Assembly: GCA_014380985.1 (NCBI GenBank)
Contig: JACMIU010000139.1
Span: 1 to 6,390, forward strand
Reading direction: 5' to 3'
DNA length: 6,390 bases
DNA from: Armatimonadota bacterium
GTDB taxonomy: Bacteria; Armatimonadota; Armatimonadia; Armatimonadales; Armatimonadaceae
Of the stretch, positions 1-6,390 are shown piece after piece. Under the pieces are notes generated by a model. That model did no database searches and was not told where the DNA came from. It saw only the letters and a program-made list of their open reading frames with translations. Position 1 is the first letter of the stretch, and every line of letters begins with the position of its first letter. Position numbers and translations under genes: made by a program.

Positions 1-1310
1 GACGCGACGGCATCCACGACGCCCGCTACTACCGCGCCGACCGCGCCGATAGCGAGAGCGCGGCGCACCGGCGACGGCGCGACGGGAATCCCGCGCATCA
101 TGGCAAAAAGCCATGCCGCGACAAATGCACCGTGCAAAAACAGACCGATATTGCCGGTATCCACCGCCCATTGCAGATAATAGTTGTGCGCCCGGTTTTG
201 GTGCGCCGTACCATCGCGCAACACTTTAATCGGTTCGTCGCCGGTGTGCGTGTATTTGCCCTGCTCGACCATGTAGCCGCCGAGGCCGAAGCCCGTCACC
301 GGTTTGTCACGAAGCATCAGCAATGCGCCCCGCACGTAATTGAGGCGAAGTCGCACCGACGTGCCGCTTTCGGCGAGATTGCCCGAAGCGACTTTGCCTA
401 AATCCGCGCCGCGCTTCTGCAGAACGCCGCTGATGCCGCCGCCAACGATAAGCACTACGATTCCGGCAACCACCCACAGATACGGCGAATTGAGCAGGCG
501 TAGCACCGGATGCTCGCCCCGGCGCGGCGGTGCTTTTTCCGTGCCGCGCCGCCAGCGTTCGCGCAGAACAACCCTGCCAATCAGTAGCGCGACCACGACC
601 AATGCCGCCGCGCCCGCGACCCAACCAGAGCGCGACCGCGCCAGAATCAGCGCGAATCCGATAACGATAAAGGTGAGTTGCGCCGCCAACCGGTGCTTGT
701 CGTCTCCACCGGGCAAAAAGGCGAACGCCGCCACCACCGGAACCAGCATCGCTAAAAAGCCGCCTACGGTCATGTGCAGTCCCAGCACACTCGTGTTGTA
801 GACAAAATAATCGCCTGCATAGCCTCTGGTGCTGAACTTGTTGAAATCGGCGAACGCCACAAAGATAGCGAAAATGAAGATGCCGATTACGAGTCGGCTG
901 AGTTGCCGCGCCGTTCCCAGAATGTACGCACAGGCGAAGAACGCCAAAGAACCGCCGTAAACGCGGAGCAGGTCAACGGTCGCCAGCAATTTGAAGAGGG
1001 GGGGCGTGGTCAAAAAACGGTACGTCGCGTAGCCGGTCAGAAGCAGTAGCAGAAAGAACGGGGCTTTAAGCGCGGCACGTCCGATATTCTCCGCGAATCC
1101 CCGGCAGACCGCGAGCGTAGCGACCAATCCCCCAATTCCGCCCAAGATACAGGCAAGTTGCGCCCCGACCGGAACCGCCGGTGTTTGCGATAAAAAGAGC
1201 AGGGTGATACAGGCGAGCAGAAGGAAGGGGGGCCATTCCTCTCCGATGCCACCGGGAAAGGCGTCTTCCCGTGCGGTTTCGGTGCGACGTGAACGCGGCG
1301 AATCAAACAT
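1..1310 (-). CDS. O-antigen ligase/polymerase family membrane protein, 3' partial (gene E)
   Basis: A polytopic inner-membrane protein of the WaaL/Wzy_C superfamily. It would join exported lipid-linked glycan to an acceptor (ligase) or polymerise repeat units (polymerase) on the outer membrane face. I translated 436 codons by hand from the ATG at 1310; the frame has no stop and is cut by the left edge. Hydrophobic spans lie near residues 28-41, 51-69, 83-100, 117-133, 138-154, 180-199, 212-225, 230-248, 277-292, 386-404 and from 419 on. ARSRSGW (224-230) matches the family's conserved arginine region. The long loop at about 293-385 holds GFGLGGY (340-346) and RAHNYYLQWAVDTGNIG (373-389). The latter fits the WaaL signature H-[NSQ]-x9-G-x2-[GTY], with His375, Asn376, Gly386 and Gly389. 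Ligase and polymerase cannot be told apart from sequence alone. Confidence 0.93.
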   Translation of the reverse strand, partial: MFDSPRSRRTETAREDAFPGGIGEEWPPFLLLACITLLFLSQTPAVPVGAQLACILGGIGGLVATLAVCRGFAENIGRAALKAPFFLLLLLTGYATYRFLTTPPLFKLLATVDLLRVYGGSLAFFACAYILGTARQLSRLVIGIFIFAIFVAFADFNKFSTRGYAGDYFVYNTSVLGLHMTVGGFLAMLVPVVAAFAFLPGGDDKHRLAAQLTFIVIGFALILARSRSGWVAGAAALVVVALLIGRVVLRERWRRGTEKAPPRRGEHPVLRLLNSPYLWVVAGIVVLIVGGGISGVLQKRGADLGKVASGNLAESGTSVRLRLNYVRGALLMLRDKPVTGFGLGGYMVEQGKYTHTGDEPIKVLRDGTAHQNRAHNYYLQWAVDTGNIGLFLHGAFVAAWLFAMMRGIPVAPSPVRRALAIGAVGAVVAGVVDAVA

Positions 1311-1314
1311 AATC

Positions 1315-2568
1315 TTACTTTCCTGCCATTCGGGGAACGCGCCGGGCATCTTCCGCGCCGAGCGGGGAATCCCCCTTGAGCGATTTTGCCCCGCGCATCT
1401 CGTCGCCCGCCGGGAGGGCGTAACCGTTCAAAAACAACGATTCGCCTTCGCGGGAGATTTGCGCGTATCGGTCGGCGGTAGCCTCACACGCGGCGTCGGT
1501 GAAGCGGCGTATCTTCTGCTGAAACAGGCGCGTATCGAAGGTCTCGGCGTGTCGGCGAATCCGCGCCGTATCCGCGCCGAAAGTGTCCATATTGCGTAAA
1601 CATTGCGCGAGCGATTCGGGCGTCGGGTCGGCGAAAAACAAACCGGTTTCGCCGGGTATCACGGTTTCCAGTGCGCCACCATGTCCGTAGGCGACCACGG
1701 GACGCCCTGCCGCCATTGCTTCCACCGGCGCGATTCCGAAATCTTCCTCGCCGGGAAACAAAAAAGCGCGGCAGTTCGCCATGAGTCCAATCACATCCGA
1801 ATCGGGAAGCCGTCCCAAAAACTCGGTCTTCGCGCCCGCCATGGCACGAAGGCGTTTCTCGTCGGGACCCGAACCGACGACCTTGAGCGGTACATTGAGC
1901 AGGTTGCAAGCCGCAATCGCAAGGTCTACGCGCTTGTAGGATAAAAAGCGCGACACGACCAGAAAATAATCGCCGGTTGGCTCGGCAACTGGAGTGAACC
2001 GCTCGGTGCGAACCGGCGGATGAATCACGGTCGAGGCGCGGTTGTAGTATTTGCGAATGCGCTTCGCAACATTGTAGGAGTTGGCGACAAAATGATCCAC
2101 CCGCGCATGAGCCGCCTGATAATCCCACGTTCGCAGGTTGTGAATCACCAGCGACATGATACGGCGCATCATTGGGCTATAGCCGCCCTGCGCCATGTAC
2201 TCGTGAAATCGCCATGCAAAGCGTGAGGGCGTATGACAGTAGCAGACATGGCAGGTTTCCGGCGCGGTAATCACGCCTTTGGCGAAACTCGAAGCGGACG
2301 ACACCACTAAATCGTAGCCGGAAAGATCAAAAGATTCAAACGCGAGCGGATACAGCGGCAAAACGAGCTTGTGCATCAAGCCGCGCCGCGCAAACTTTTG
2401 CAAAAACGTCGTGCGAACATCCATCTGCGCGAAGCAGGGCAACGTGTTTTCTTTGTCGTACACGGACGTATAGATAGGCGCGTCGGGCCAGATAGGATGC
2501 AATGCCTCCACGACCCGCTCCGCCCCGCCGCTTTGTGCCAGATAATCGTGGATAATCGAAACGCGCAT
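1315..2568 (-). CDS. WbaZ-like GT4 glycosyltransferase (gene D)
   Basis: A 417-residue GT4 enzyme of the WbaZ-like group, named after a Salmonella O-antigen mannosyltransferase; mannose transfer here is only a family-based guess. Group hallmarks are visible: IHDYLAQSGGAERVVEAL (6-23), PIYTSVYD (31-38), LPLYPLAFESFDLSGYDLVV (70-89), HVCYCHTPSRFAW (107-119), RVDHFVANSYNVAKRIRKYY (156-175), VVSRFLSYKRVDLAI (204-218, donor-phosphate loop) and FPGEEDFGIAPVEA (271-284), whose Glu275 and Glu283 form the E-x7-E motif, then YGHGGALETV (294-303). The frame stays open for 265 codons upstream of the ATG at 2568, but that extension is Gly/Arg-rich and lies antiparallel in meaning to gene C, so it is not coding. 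The ribosome site is weak (GGA about 12 bases upstream). From about residue 365 there is a polar tail that does not look like the family core. The stop lies four bases before gene E. Confidence 0.94.
   Translation of the reverse strand: MRVSIIHDYLAQSGGAERVVEALHPIWPDAPIYTSVYDKENTLPCFAQMDVRTTFLQKFARRGLMHKLVLPLYPLAFESFDLSGYDLVVSSASSFAKGVITAPETCHVCYCHTPSRFAWRFHEYMAQGGYSPMMRRIMSLVIHNLRTWDYQAAHARVDHFVANSYNVAKRIRKYYNRASTVIHPPVRTERFTPVAEPTGDYFLVVSRFLSYKRVDLAIAACNLLNVPLKVVGSGPDEKRLRAMAGAKTEFLGRLPDSDVIGLMANCRAFLFPGEEDFGIAPVEAMAAGRPVVAYGHGGALETVIPGETGLFFADPTPESLAQCLRNMDTFGADTARIRRHAETFDTRLFQQKIRRFTDAACEATADRYAQISREGESLFLNGYALPAGDEMRGAKSLKGDSPLGAEDARRVPRMAGK
1321..1324 (-). promoter_or_regulatory. Ribosome binding site of gene E
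   Basis: AGGA on the minus strand lies ten bases before the ATG at 1310, within the last codons of gene D (Ala-Gly-Lys-stop). It supports the ATG at 1310 as the start of gene E and suggests translational coupling to gene D. This is a motif match only. Confidence 0.55.
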
Positions 2569-2586
2569 AAGTTCAACATTTCCGAA

Positions 2587-2607
2587 GCGTCCCACGGATG
2601 GGGACGC
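2587..2607 (-). repeat. Perfect inverted repeat between genes C and D
   Basis: The arms GCGTCCC and GGGACGC are seven bases each and fully complementary, around a seven-base loop. In the minus-strand transcript the hairpin begins five bases after the stop codon of gene C and ends 18 bases before the ATG of gene D. No T-run follows, so it does not look like an intrinsic terminator. It could affect coupling between C and D or mRNA stability, or be chance in GC-rich DNA. Confidence 0.5.
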
Positions 2608-2612
2608 GATTC

Positions 2613-3920
2613 TTAGAAAACTCCGCGACCGCCCGCCAGCATCTCCATAACGCCCTGTTTTTTCTCGCTGCCCGACAGAAGCCGCGAGTAAACGTTCTCT
2701 ACTACGGCGGCGGTTTTGTGCGATGTGAACCGCGCCCGCGCCTCGTGGTAGCCCGCCCGTCCGATTTGCGCCGCCTTCGCCGGATCGCAGAGCAGACTTC
2801 GCACGGCTACCGCGAGTGCCGCCGCATCGCCCATCGGGGTCAGCATACCGGTCTTGCCTTCGGTGATGATTTCCGGCACGCCCCCACCGCGGGTAGCGAT
2901 TACCGGTAGCCCCGCCGCCATACCCTCGATAACCACCTGCCCGAACGGCTCCGGCGTCACGCTCGTGTGTACCATTATATCCAATTTTGCGAGAAGTGCC
3001 GGAATATCTTTCACTGCGCCCAGCCACTCGATGCAGTGTGCCACCGGTTCCCCCTGCGCCTTGACCTGTGCTTCGTAATCTTCCTCGCCAAACAGCGCAC
3101 CACCGGCAATCAAGAAGCGCACAGGGGGTAAATCGTCCGGTAAACGTCCCGCCCGTCGGTCGGCTTTGAGGAGTTTCACCGCCTCGACCAAAACGTGTTG
3201 CCCCTTCCAGTGCGCGAGGCGTCCGACAAGCCCGATACGCACCGCGTCCTGCCCCGCCCATGTTGTTCGTTCCGCCGGTTCGTCGAACAGCAAATCGCGC
3301 TCCGCAAGTCCGTTGTGCGCCACTGTCGCCTTTTCGCGTCCCGATTCGGTGGGAAACAGACACTCCAGCGTCGCTTGTGAGTTGGTCAGAATATGCGTCG
3401 GTAAAACTTTCGCCGCCGAGCGAAACGCCACTACCGTGGTTTGCGGCAGATAGGTAGGGTCAATAAAATCGCGCACGTGCCAGATAACCGGCTTTTTACA
3501 CATTTTTCCGGCGATTGCGCCGTAAATATCCGACTTCAGGGAGTTGCAATGCAGAAGGTCGGCGTTTTCCTGCCGCGCCAAAGCGGCGATTTTCGCGGCA
3601 TACTGCATAATTTGGGGACCCGCCACAAACAGTTTGCGCGTGATACCGCCGAAATCGAGCGAATCTTTGCGTGTATTTCGCACCGTGTCATCCATTGGGA
3701 CGATATGCACGGCGATAGTCATTTCGCGCAGACGGTCAGCGAGCGGACCCTCTTCGGCGAGGGCGACCACCGGACGGAAAAGTTCCGGGTTCAGCGCGGA
3801 CAATAGCCGCCCCAGCGAAATCTCACCGCCGCTCCAACGCGCCGTATGATCTACATACAGTATCGTTTTCTTTGCCAATTTCGCATCCCGGCGCAATGGT
3901 TTTGTCTCTTTGTATGACAT
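2613..3920 (-). CDS. GT4 glycosyltransferase, paralogue 2 (gene C)
   Basis: A complete 435-residue GT4 glycosyltransferase and tandem paralogue of gene B. Shared landmarks, in order: DHTARWSGGE (24-33), NTRKD (82-86), NSLKSDIYGAIA (126-137), WHVRD (147-151), VGRLAHWKGQ (232-241, Arg234 and Lys239 in the donor-phosphate loop), ALFGEEDYE (275-283) and EPFGQVVIE (324-332, the E-x7-E motif). In the 56 residues from 310 to 365, 41 match gene B by hand alignment. It has about 20 extra C-terminal residues that B lacks. The ATG at 3920 is preferred. A GTG at 3938 would add six residues, but neither start has a well-placed ribosome site: an AAAGG at 3938-3942 is 17 bases from the ATG. It follows B after 42 bases and precedes D by 44 bases. 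It is probably cytoplasmic and membrane-associated; donor and acceptor are unknown. Confidence 0.93.
   Translation of the reverse strand: MSYKETKPLRRDAKLAKKTILYVDHTARWSGGEISLGRLLSALNPELFRPVVALAEEGPLADRLREMTIAVHIVPMDDTVRNTRKDSLDFGGITRKLFVAGPQIMQYAAKIAALARQENADLLHCNSLKSDIYGAIAGKMCKKPVIWHVRDFIDPTYLPQTTVVAFRSAAKVLPTHILTNSQATLECLFPTESGREKATVAHNGLAERDLLFDEPAERTTWAGQDAVRIGLVGRLAHWKGQHVLVEAVKLLKADRRAGRLPDDLPPVRFLIAGGALFGEEDYEAQVKAQGEPVAHCIEWLGAVKDIPALLAKLDIMVHTSVTPEPFGQVVIEGMAAGLPVIATRGGGVPEIITEGKTGMLTPMGDAAALAVAVRSLLCDPAKAAQIGRAGYHEARARFTSHKTAAVVENVYSRLLSGSEKKQGVMEMLAGGRGVF
2825..2954 (-). repeat. Diverged DNA repeat, copy in gene C
   Basis: This 130-base segment of gene C aligns without gaps to 4118-4247 in gene B, at a constant offset of 1293 bases. 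By hand count 107 of 130 bases match, including perfect blocks of 21 (from 2825), 20 (from 2887) and 26 bases (from 2923). The blocks include third codon positions, while the 41 bases between the first two blocks match at only 24. It encodes the EPFGQVVIE to TPMGD region of the donor-binding domain. Confidence 0.85.
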
Positions 3921-3962
3921 AGTTTGTGATTGAAACACCTTTGTTGTATTCGGTGGTAATCG

Positions 3963-5219
3963 TTACTGTAGCAACGTATCGTAAACGGATTCGATTTTTC
4001 GTGCGGTACGCTCCGGTAGATAGTGCGAACGCACCGTATCGTAGCCGTTTTGCCCCAACGTCGCGGCGCGTCCGGGGTCGTTAAGCAGTTTCAGCAACGT
4101 TTGCGCGAGAATCTCCACATCGCCCATCGGGGTCAGCAAGCCGTTTTGCTCTGGGGTAATAATATCCACAACACCCCCGCCGCGGGTAGCGATTACCGGA
4201 AGTCCCATCGCCATGCCCTCGATAACCACCTGCCCGAACGGTTCCGGCAATATGCTACAGTGAACCAAAACGTCCAAACTCGCCATCAACGCAGGAACAT
4301 CAGACACATTGCCACAACATTGCACGACACCGGGCGGAAAATCGCGCAACGCTTGCGCCTTGATTTCACTCTCGTAAATCTCCTCGCCGAATAATGCCGC
4401 TCCGGCAATCACGAATTGCAACGGGATAATGTTCCCCGCCGCCTGCCACTTTTCCTGTACAATTTTCGCCGCCGCCAAAAAAATGTGTTGACCCTTCCAC
4501 CGTGCCAGACGCCCCACGATACCGATGGTGATGGGGCGCGAATCGCCCGTTTTGCGCCACGCATCGCGTTCGGTCGGGCGCGGCGCGGTTAAAAACGACG
4601 CACCCACGCAGTCCGCGACCACGGTGAAACGCTTCGTTGCGCCCGGCGCGGTCGCCGCCGTTTCATCGCCGCCAAACAACGAAAACAACGTCGAGCGGGA
4701 GTTGCAAAGAACGTGCGTGGGAACGCGCATCGCCATGAACCGCATCGCGTGTACCGTGATGTTTGGCAGATACGGGGGCGCGATATGATCGCGCACGTGC
4801 CAGAGAAGGGGAAGTTTCGCTTGCTTTGCCGCTATAGCGCCGTAAACATCGGATTTCAAACTGTTGGTGTGAATCAAGGAGCAACCCCACGTTTTGGCGA
4901 GGTCGGCGATTCTGCGAGCGTAGGACAAAAGCGCGGGCGAGGCGGAAAGCATTTTTTGTGCCAAGCCACCGGCGGCAAGCGTATCCTTGCGCGTTTCGCG
5001 CACACCGTCACCGAGCAGTTCGACAACCGTTTCCACCGCGATTTCGTGTAACTTTTCGGCGAATACGCCGTCCTCGCCCAGCACCACGACCGGCTCATAG
5101 CGCGACCGGTCGAGTGCGCCTAAGAAACGAAACAGGGCTATCTCGCCGCCGCTCCACCGTGCCGTGTGATCGAGGAGCAGGATGCGCCGGGGGGTAGGCG
5201 TCGCGGCGTTTCTAATCAC
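3963..5219 (-). CDS. GT4 glycosyltransferase, paralogue 1 (gene B)
   Basis: A complete 418-residue GT4 glycosyltransferase, a normal length for the family. The N-domain carries DHTARWSGGE (17-26, with the conserved glycine pair of the acceptor side), TNSLKSDVYGAIA (118-130) and WHVRD (140-144). The C-domain carries VGRLARWKGQ (235-244, with Arg237 and Lys242 at the usual donor-phosphate positions) and EPFGQVVIE (326-334, the E-x7-E motif). It has no signal peptide or membrane segment. I chose the GTG at 5219: it overlaps the TGA of gene A as GTGA and has an AGGTG ribosome site eight bases upstream. A GTG at 5273 would add 18 unremarkable residues, lacks a clear ribosome site and would overlap gene A by 58 bases. 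The protein closely resembles gene C along its whole length, so the two are tandem duplicates. They may add the same or related sugars, but this is inference. Confidence 0.94.
   Translation of the reverse strand: MIRNAATPTPRRILLLDHTARWSGGEIALFRFLGALDRSRYEPVVVLGEDGVFAEKLHEIAVETVVELLGDGVRETRKDTLAAGGLAQKMLSASPALLSYARRIADLAKTWGCSLIHTNSLKSDVYGAIAAKQAKLPLLWHVRDHIAPPYLPNITVHAMRFMAMRVPTHVLCNSRSTLFSLFGGDETAATAPGATKRFTVVADCVGASFLTAPRPTERDAWRKTGDSRPITIGIVGRLARWKGQHIFLAAAKIVQEKWQAAGNIIPLQFVIAGAALFGEEIYESEIKAQALRDFPPGVVQCCGNVSDVPALMASLDVLVHCSILPEPFGQVVIEGMAMGLPVIATRGGGVVDIITPEQNGLLTPMGDVEILAQTLLKLLNDPGRAATLGQNGYDTVRSHYLPERTARKIESVYDTLLQ
4118..4247 (-). repeat. Diverged DNA repeat, copy in gene B
   Basis: This is the gene B partner of 2825-2954, with perfect blocks starting at 4118 (21 bases), 4180 (20) and 4216 (26). 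A further perfect 17-base block, around the WHVRD codons, is shared between 4788-4804 (B) and 3468-3484 (C). The pattern marks a tandem duplication of about 1.3 kb covering the whole gene. Confidence 0.85.
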
Positions 5220-6390
5220 GTACCGAGCACCTGACGATACACTTTTTCCACGCTCATCGCGTGTTTTTTCCACGTGTAGTGCGCGTCCACAAAGTCACAG
5301 AGTTTCTTTGCGGAAAGGTCGCTTGCCCACGAACCGGGGGTAAGTCGTGCCGCGCAGAACGCGGTAATCGAGTCTGCGAGGTGCGCGGGTTCGGTTCCTG
5401 CCGAAAGAAGCCGCTCGTCAATACCGCGCAGAATCTCCGGGGTCGCGCCCGTCGGCGTACCAATTACCGGCGTCCCGCAAGCGAGTGCCTCCACCGTGAC
5501 CAGTCCGAAGCCTTCGAGCGCGAGGGTCGGCAAAACAAAAGCGTCCGCGCCCCGGTAATAGTCCACGATTTTGTCGTCGGCAATAAAGCCTGCGAACGTC
5601 ACCGCGTCCGCGACCCCTAAAGCGTTCGCTTGTGCCTCAAGCGATTCGCGCAGGTTCCCGCGCCCGCCGATAACGAGATGGGTGCGAGGAAACGCTTCGC
5701 GCACGGTGGGGAGAGCGGCGATTAAGTTTTCCAGTCCCATGCGAGTGGTCAGTCGGCGCACGGAAAGAAGCAGGGGAAACGCTTCAGCGGGTAGCCCGGC
5801 ACGACCCCGCGCCTCCTGCCGGGCGTCGGGGTTTGCCGTATCCACAAAGAAACGCTCCCTATTCACGCCGCCGGGTATCTTGTGGATGTTCGCTGGGGTG
5901 TAACCGAACTCCAGCACCTCGCCGCGTGATTGCTCCGACAAAATAATGACTTGGTGCGATTGTCGCAGGTTATCCGCCTCGACCTCGCGCCGATAGTGCC
6001 GTTTGAGAAGAGCGCGACCGTGCAAAAGGGGCTTTTTCCATGCCGCGCTTTTTTGCACCTGCCCCATATCCTCGACAAAACCTTCGGCATCCCACGGGCC
6101 GTAGAACGAGCGCACGTGCGGGAGCGAACCATTCGCCGATTGAAGCGCACCGACAGCCGCATAGGCGAAGTGCGTGTGCAGAAGGTCGAACGGCTTCCCG
6201 GCGTCCTTTGCGGATTGGAGCAACTTCGTGCAAGCCTCGCGCCCGTTCTTCAGCCATGCCGGGGGGCTTGCGCCTTTATCGTATTGCACAATCGTGCCGC
6301 GCAAGGCGTCGTGCCACGTTTCGGGCGCACCGGGGATTTGCCGTCCGACAAGAATGGTCGGCTCGTGACCGGCTAACGTCTGTTCGCGCA
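5216..6390 (-). CDS. GT4 glycosyltransferase, 5' partial (gene A)
   Basis: This is a retaining GT-B glycosyltransferase that probably adds one sugar from an activated donor to a growing surface glycan at the cytoplasmic membrane face. The frame is open to the right edge, and the 28 codons upstream of a TTG at 6304 encode family-like sequence (AGHEPTILVGRQ, the usual second strand of a GT4 N-domain). The TTG is therefore internal, and roughly 20-30 residues are probably missing. Of 390 visible residues, counting from the TTG: HTHFAYAAVGAL at 43-54 and FYGPWDAEG at 67-75 belong to the acceptor-side domain; SVRRLTTRMGLENLI at 181-195 is the donor-phosphate loop; EGFGLVTVE at 264-272 is the GT4 E-x7-E motif. 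The lysine usually found just before the loop glycine is Met189 here, next to Arg188. The gene ends in TGA inside the start of gene B. The family is secure; the sugar specificity is unknown. Confidence 0.93.
   Translation of the reverse strand, partial: REQTLAGHEPTILVGRQIPGAPETWHDALRGTIVQYDKGASPPAWLKNGREACTKLLQSAKDAGKPFDLLHTHFAYAAVGALQSANGSLPHVRSFYGPWDAEGFVEDMGQVQKSAAWKKPLLHGRALLKRHYRREVEADNLRQSHQVIILSEQSRGEVLEFGYTPANIHKIPGGVNRERFFVDTANPDARQEARGRAGLPAEAFPLLLSVRRLTTRMGLENLIAALPTVREAFPRTHLVIGGRGNLRESLEAQANALGVADAVTFAGFIADDKIVDYYRGADAFVLPTLALEGFGLVTVEALACGTPVIGTPTGATPEILRGIDERLLSAGTEPAHLADSITAFCAARLTPGSWASDLSAKKLCDFVDAHYTWKKHAMSVEKVYRQVLGT
5228..5232 (-). promoter_or_regulatory. Ribosome binding site of gene B (decides its start)
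   Basis: AGGTG on the minus strand lies eight bases before the GTG at 5219, inside the last codons of gene A. Together with the GTGA stop/start overlap it favours 5219 over the upstream in-frame GTG at 5273. It also suggests that ribosomes finishing gene A restart on gene B. This is a motif match only. Confidence 0.6.

Noticed and set aside
340..801. A 153-residue plus-strand ORF, with other plus-strand ORFs across the window.
   Set aside because: They lie opposite well-supported minus-strand genes and have Ser/Arg/Thr/Pro-rich compositions typical of antisense frames in GC-rich DNA. None shows a recognisable family motif.
1037..1306. An 89-residue minus-strand ORF starting four bases from gene E's start.
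   Set aside because: It is an alternative frame of gene E. The gene E frame is open for 436 codons with membrane spans and the WaaL motif, whereas this one stops early and has no such features.
2587..2607. An intrinsic terminator between C and D.
   Set aside because: The seven-base stem is not followed by a T-run on the minus strand, and genes D and E continue in the same direction.
2569..3363. A 265-codon in-frame open extension upstream of gene D, giving a 682-residue ORF.
   Set aside because: It overlaps gene C in another frame on the same strand. Its translation is Gly/Arg-rich with no recognisable domain, and the GT4 fold begins exactly at the ATG at 2568.
3921..3962. A possible internal promoter in the AT-richer gap between B and C.
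   Set aside because: I found no -35/-10 pair with acceptable spacing on the minus strand, and the gap is only 42 bases.

Overview
The window is a single, tightly packed bacterial gene block in which every gene reads right to left (minus strand). It holds four consecutive GT-B fold glycosyltransferases of family 4 (GT4), followed by a polytopic membrane protein of the O-antigen ligase/polymerase (WaaL/Wzy_C) family. Both end genes are cut by the window edges: the first glycosyltransferase lacks its N-terminus at the right edge, and the ligase/polymerase lacks its C-terminus at the left edge. The operon promoter and terminator therefore lie outside the window.

In order of transcription: (A) a partial GT4 enzyme, 6390 to 5216; (B) a GT4 enzyme, 5219 to 3963, overlapping A by a 4-base GTGA; (C) a GT4 enzyme, 3920 to 2613, a close paralogue of B; (D) a GT4 enzyme of the WbaZ-like type, 2568 to 1315; (E) the O-antigen ligase/polymerase-like membrane protein, starting at 1310, four bases after the stop of D, and running off the left edge. 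The A/B and D/E junctions overlap or nearly so. The B/C and C/D gaps are 42 and 44 bases, and the C/D gap contains a small perfect inverted repeat. No stretch above 50 bases lacks a gene. I saw no RNA genes, CRISPR arrays, insertion sequences or attachment sites.

The likely joint job is building a surface polysaccharide. The soluble or membrane-associated GT4 enzymes would add sugars one after another to a lipid-linked acceptor on the cytoplasmic face. After export, E would polymerise the repeat units or transfer the glycan to its final acceptor on the outer face of the inner membrane. The individual sugars cannot be read from the sequence.

The source is a bacterium with fairly high GC content, as judged by eye from the many GCG/CGC codons. 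A surface glycan cluster with a WaaL-type enzyme fits a diderm (Gram-negative-type) cell best, but Wzy-like proteins also occur in monoderms. I cannot assign a phylum with confidence. The most notable feature is the B/C tandem duplication, in which short blocks of perfect DNA identity alternate with diverged sequence. Otherwise this is an ordinary glycan locus rather than a clearly new system.
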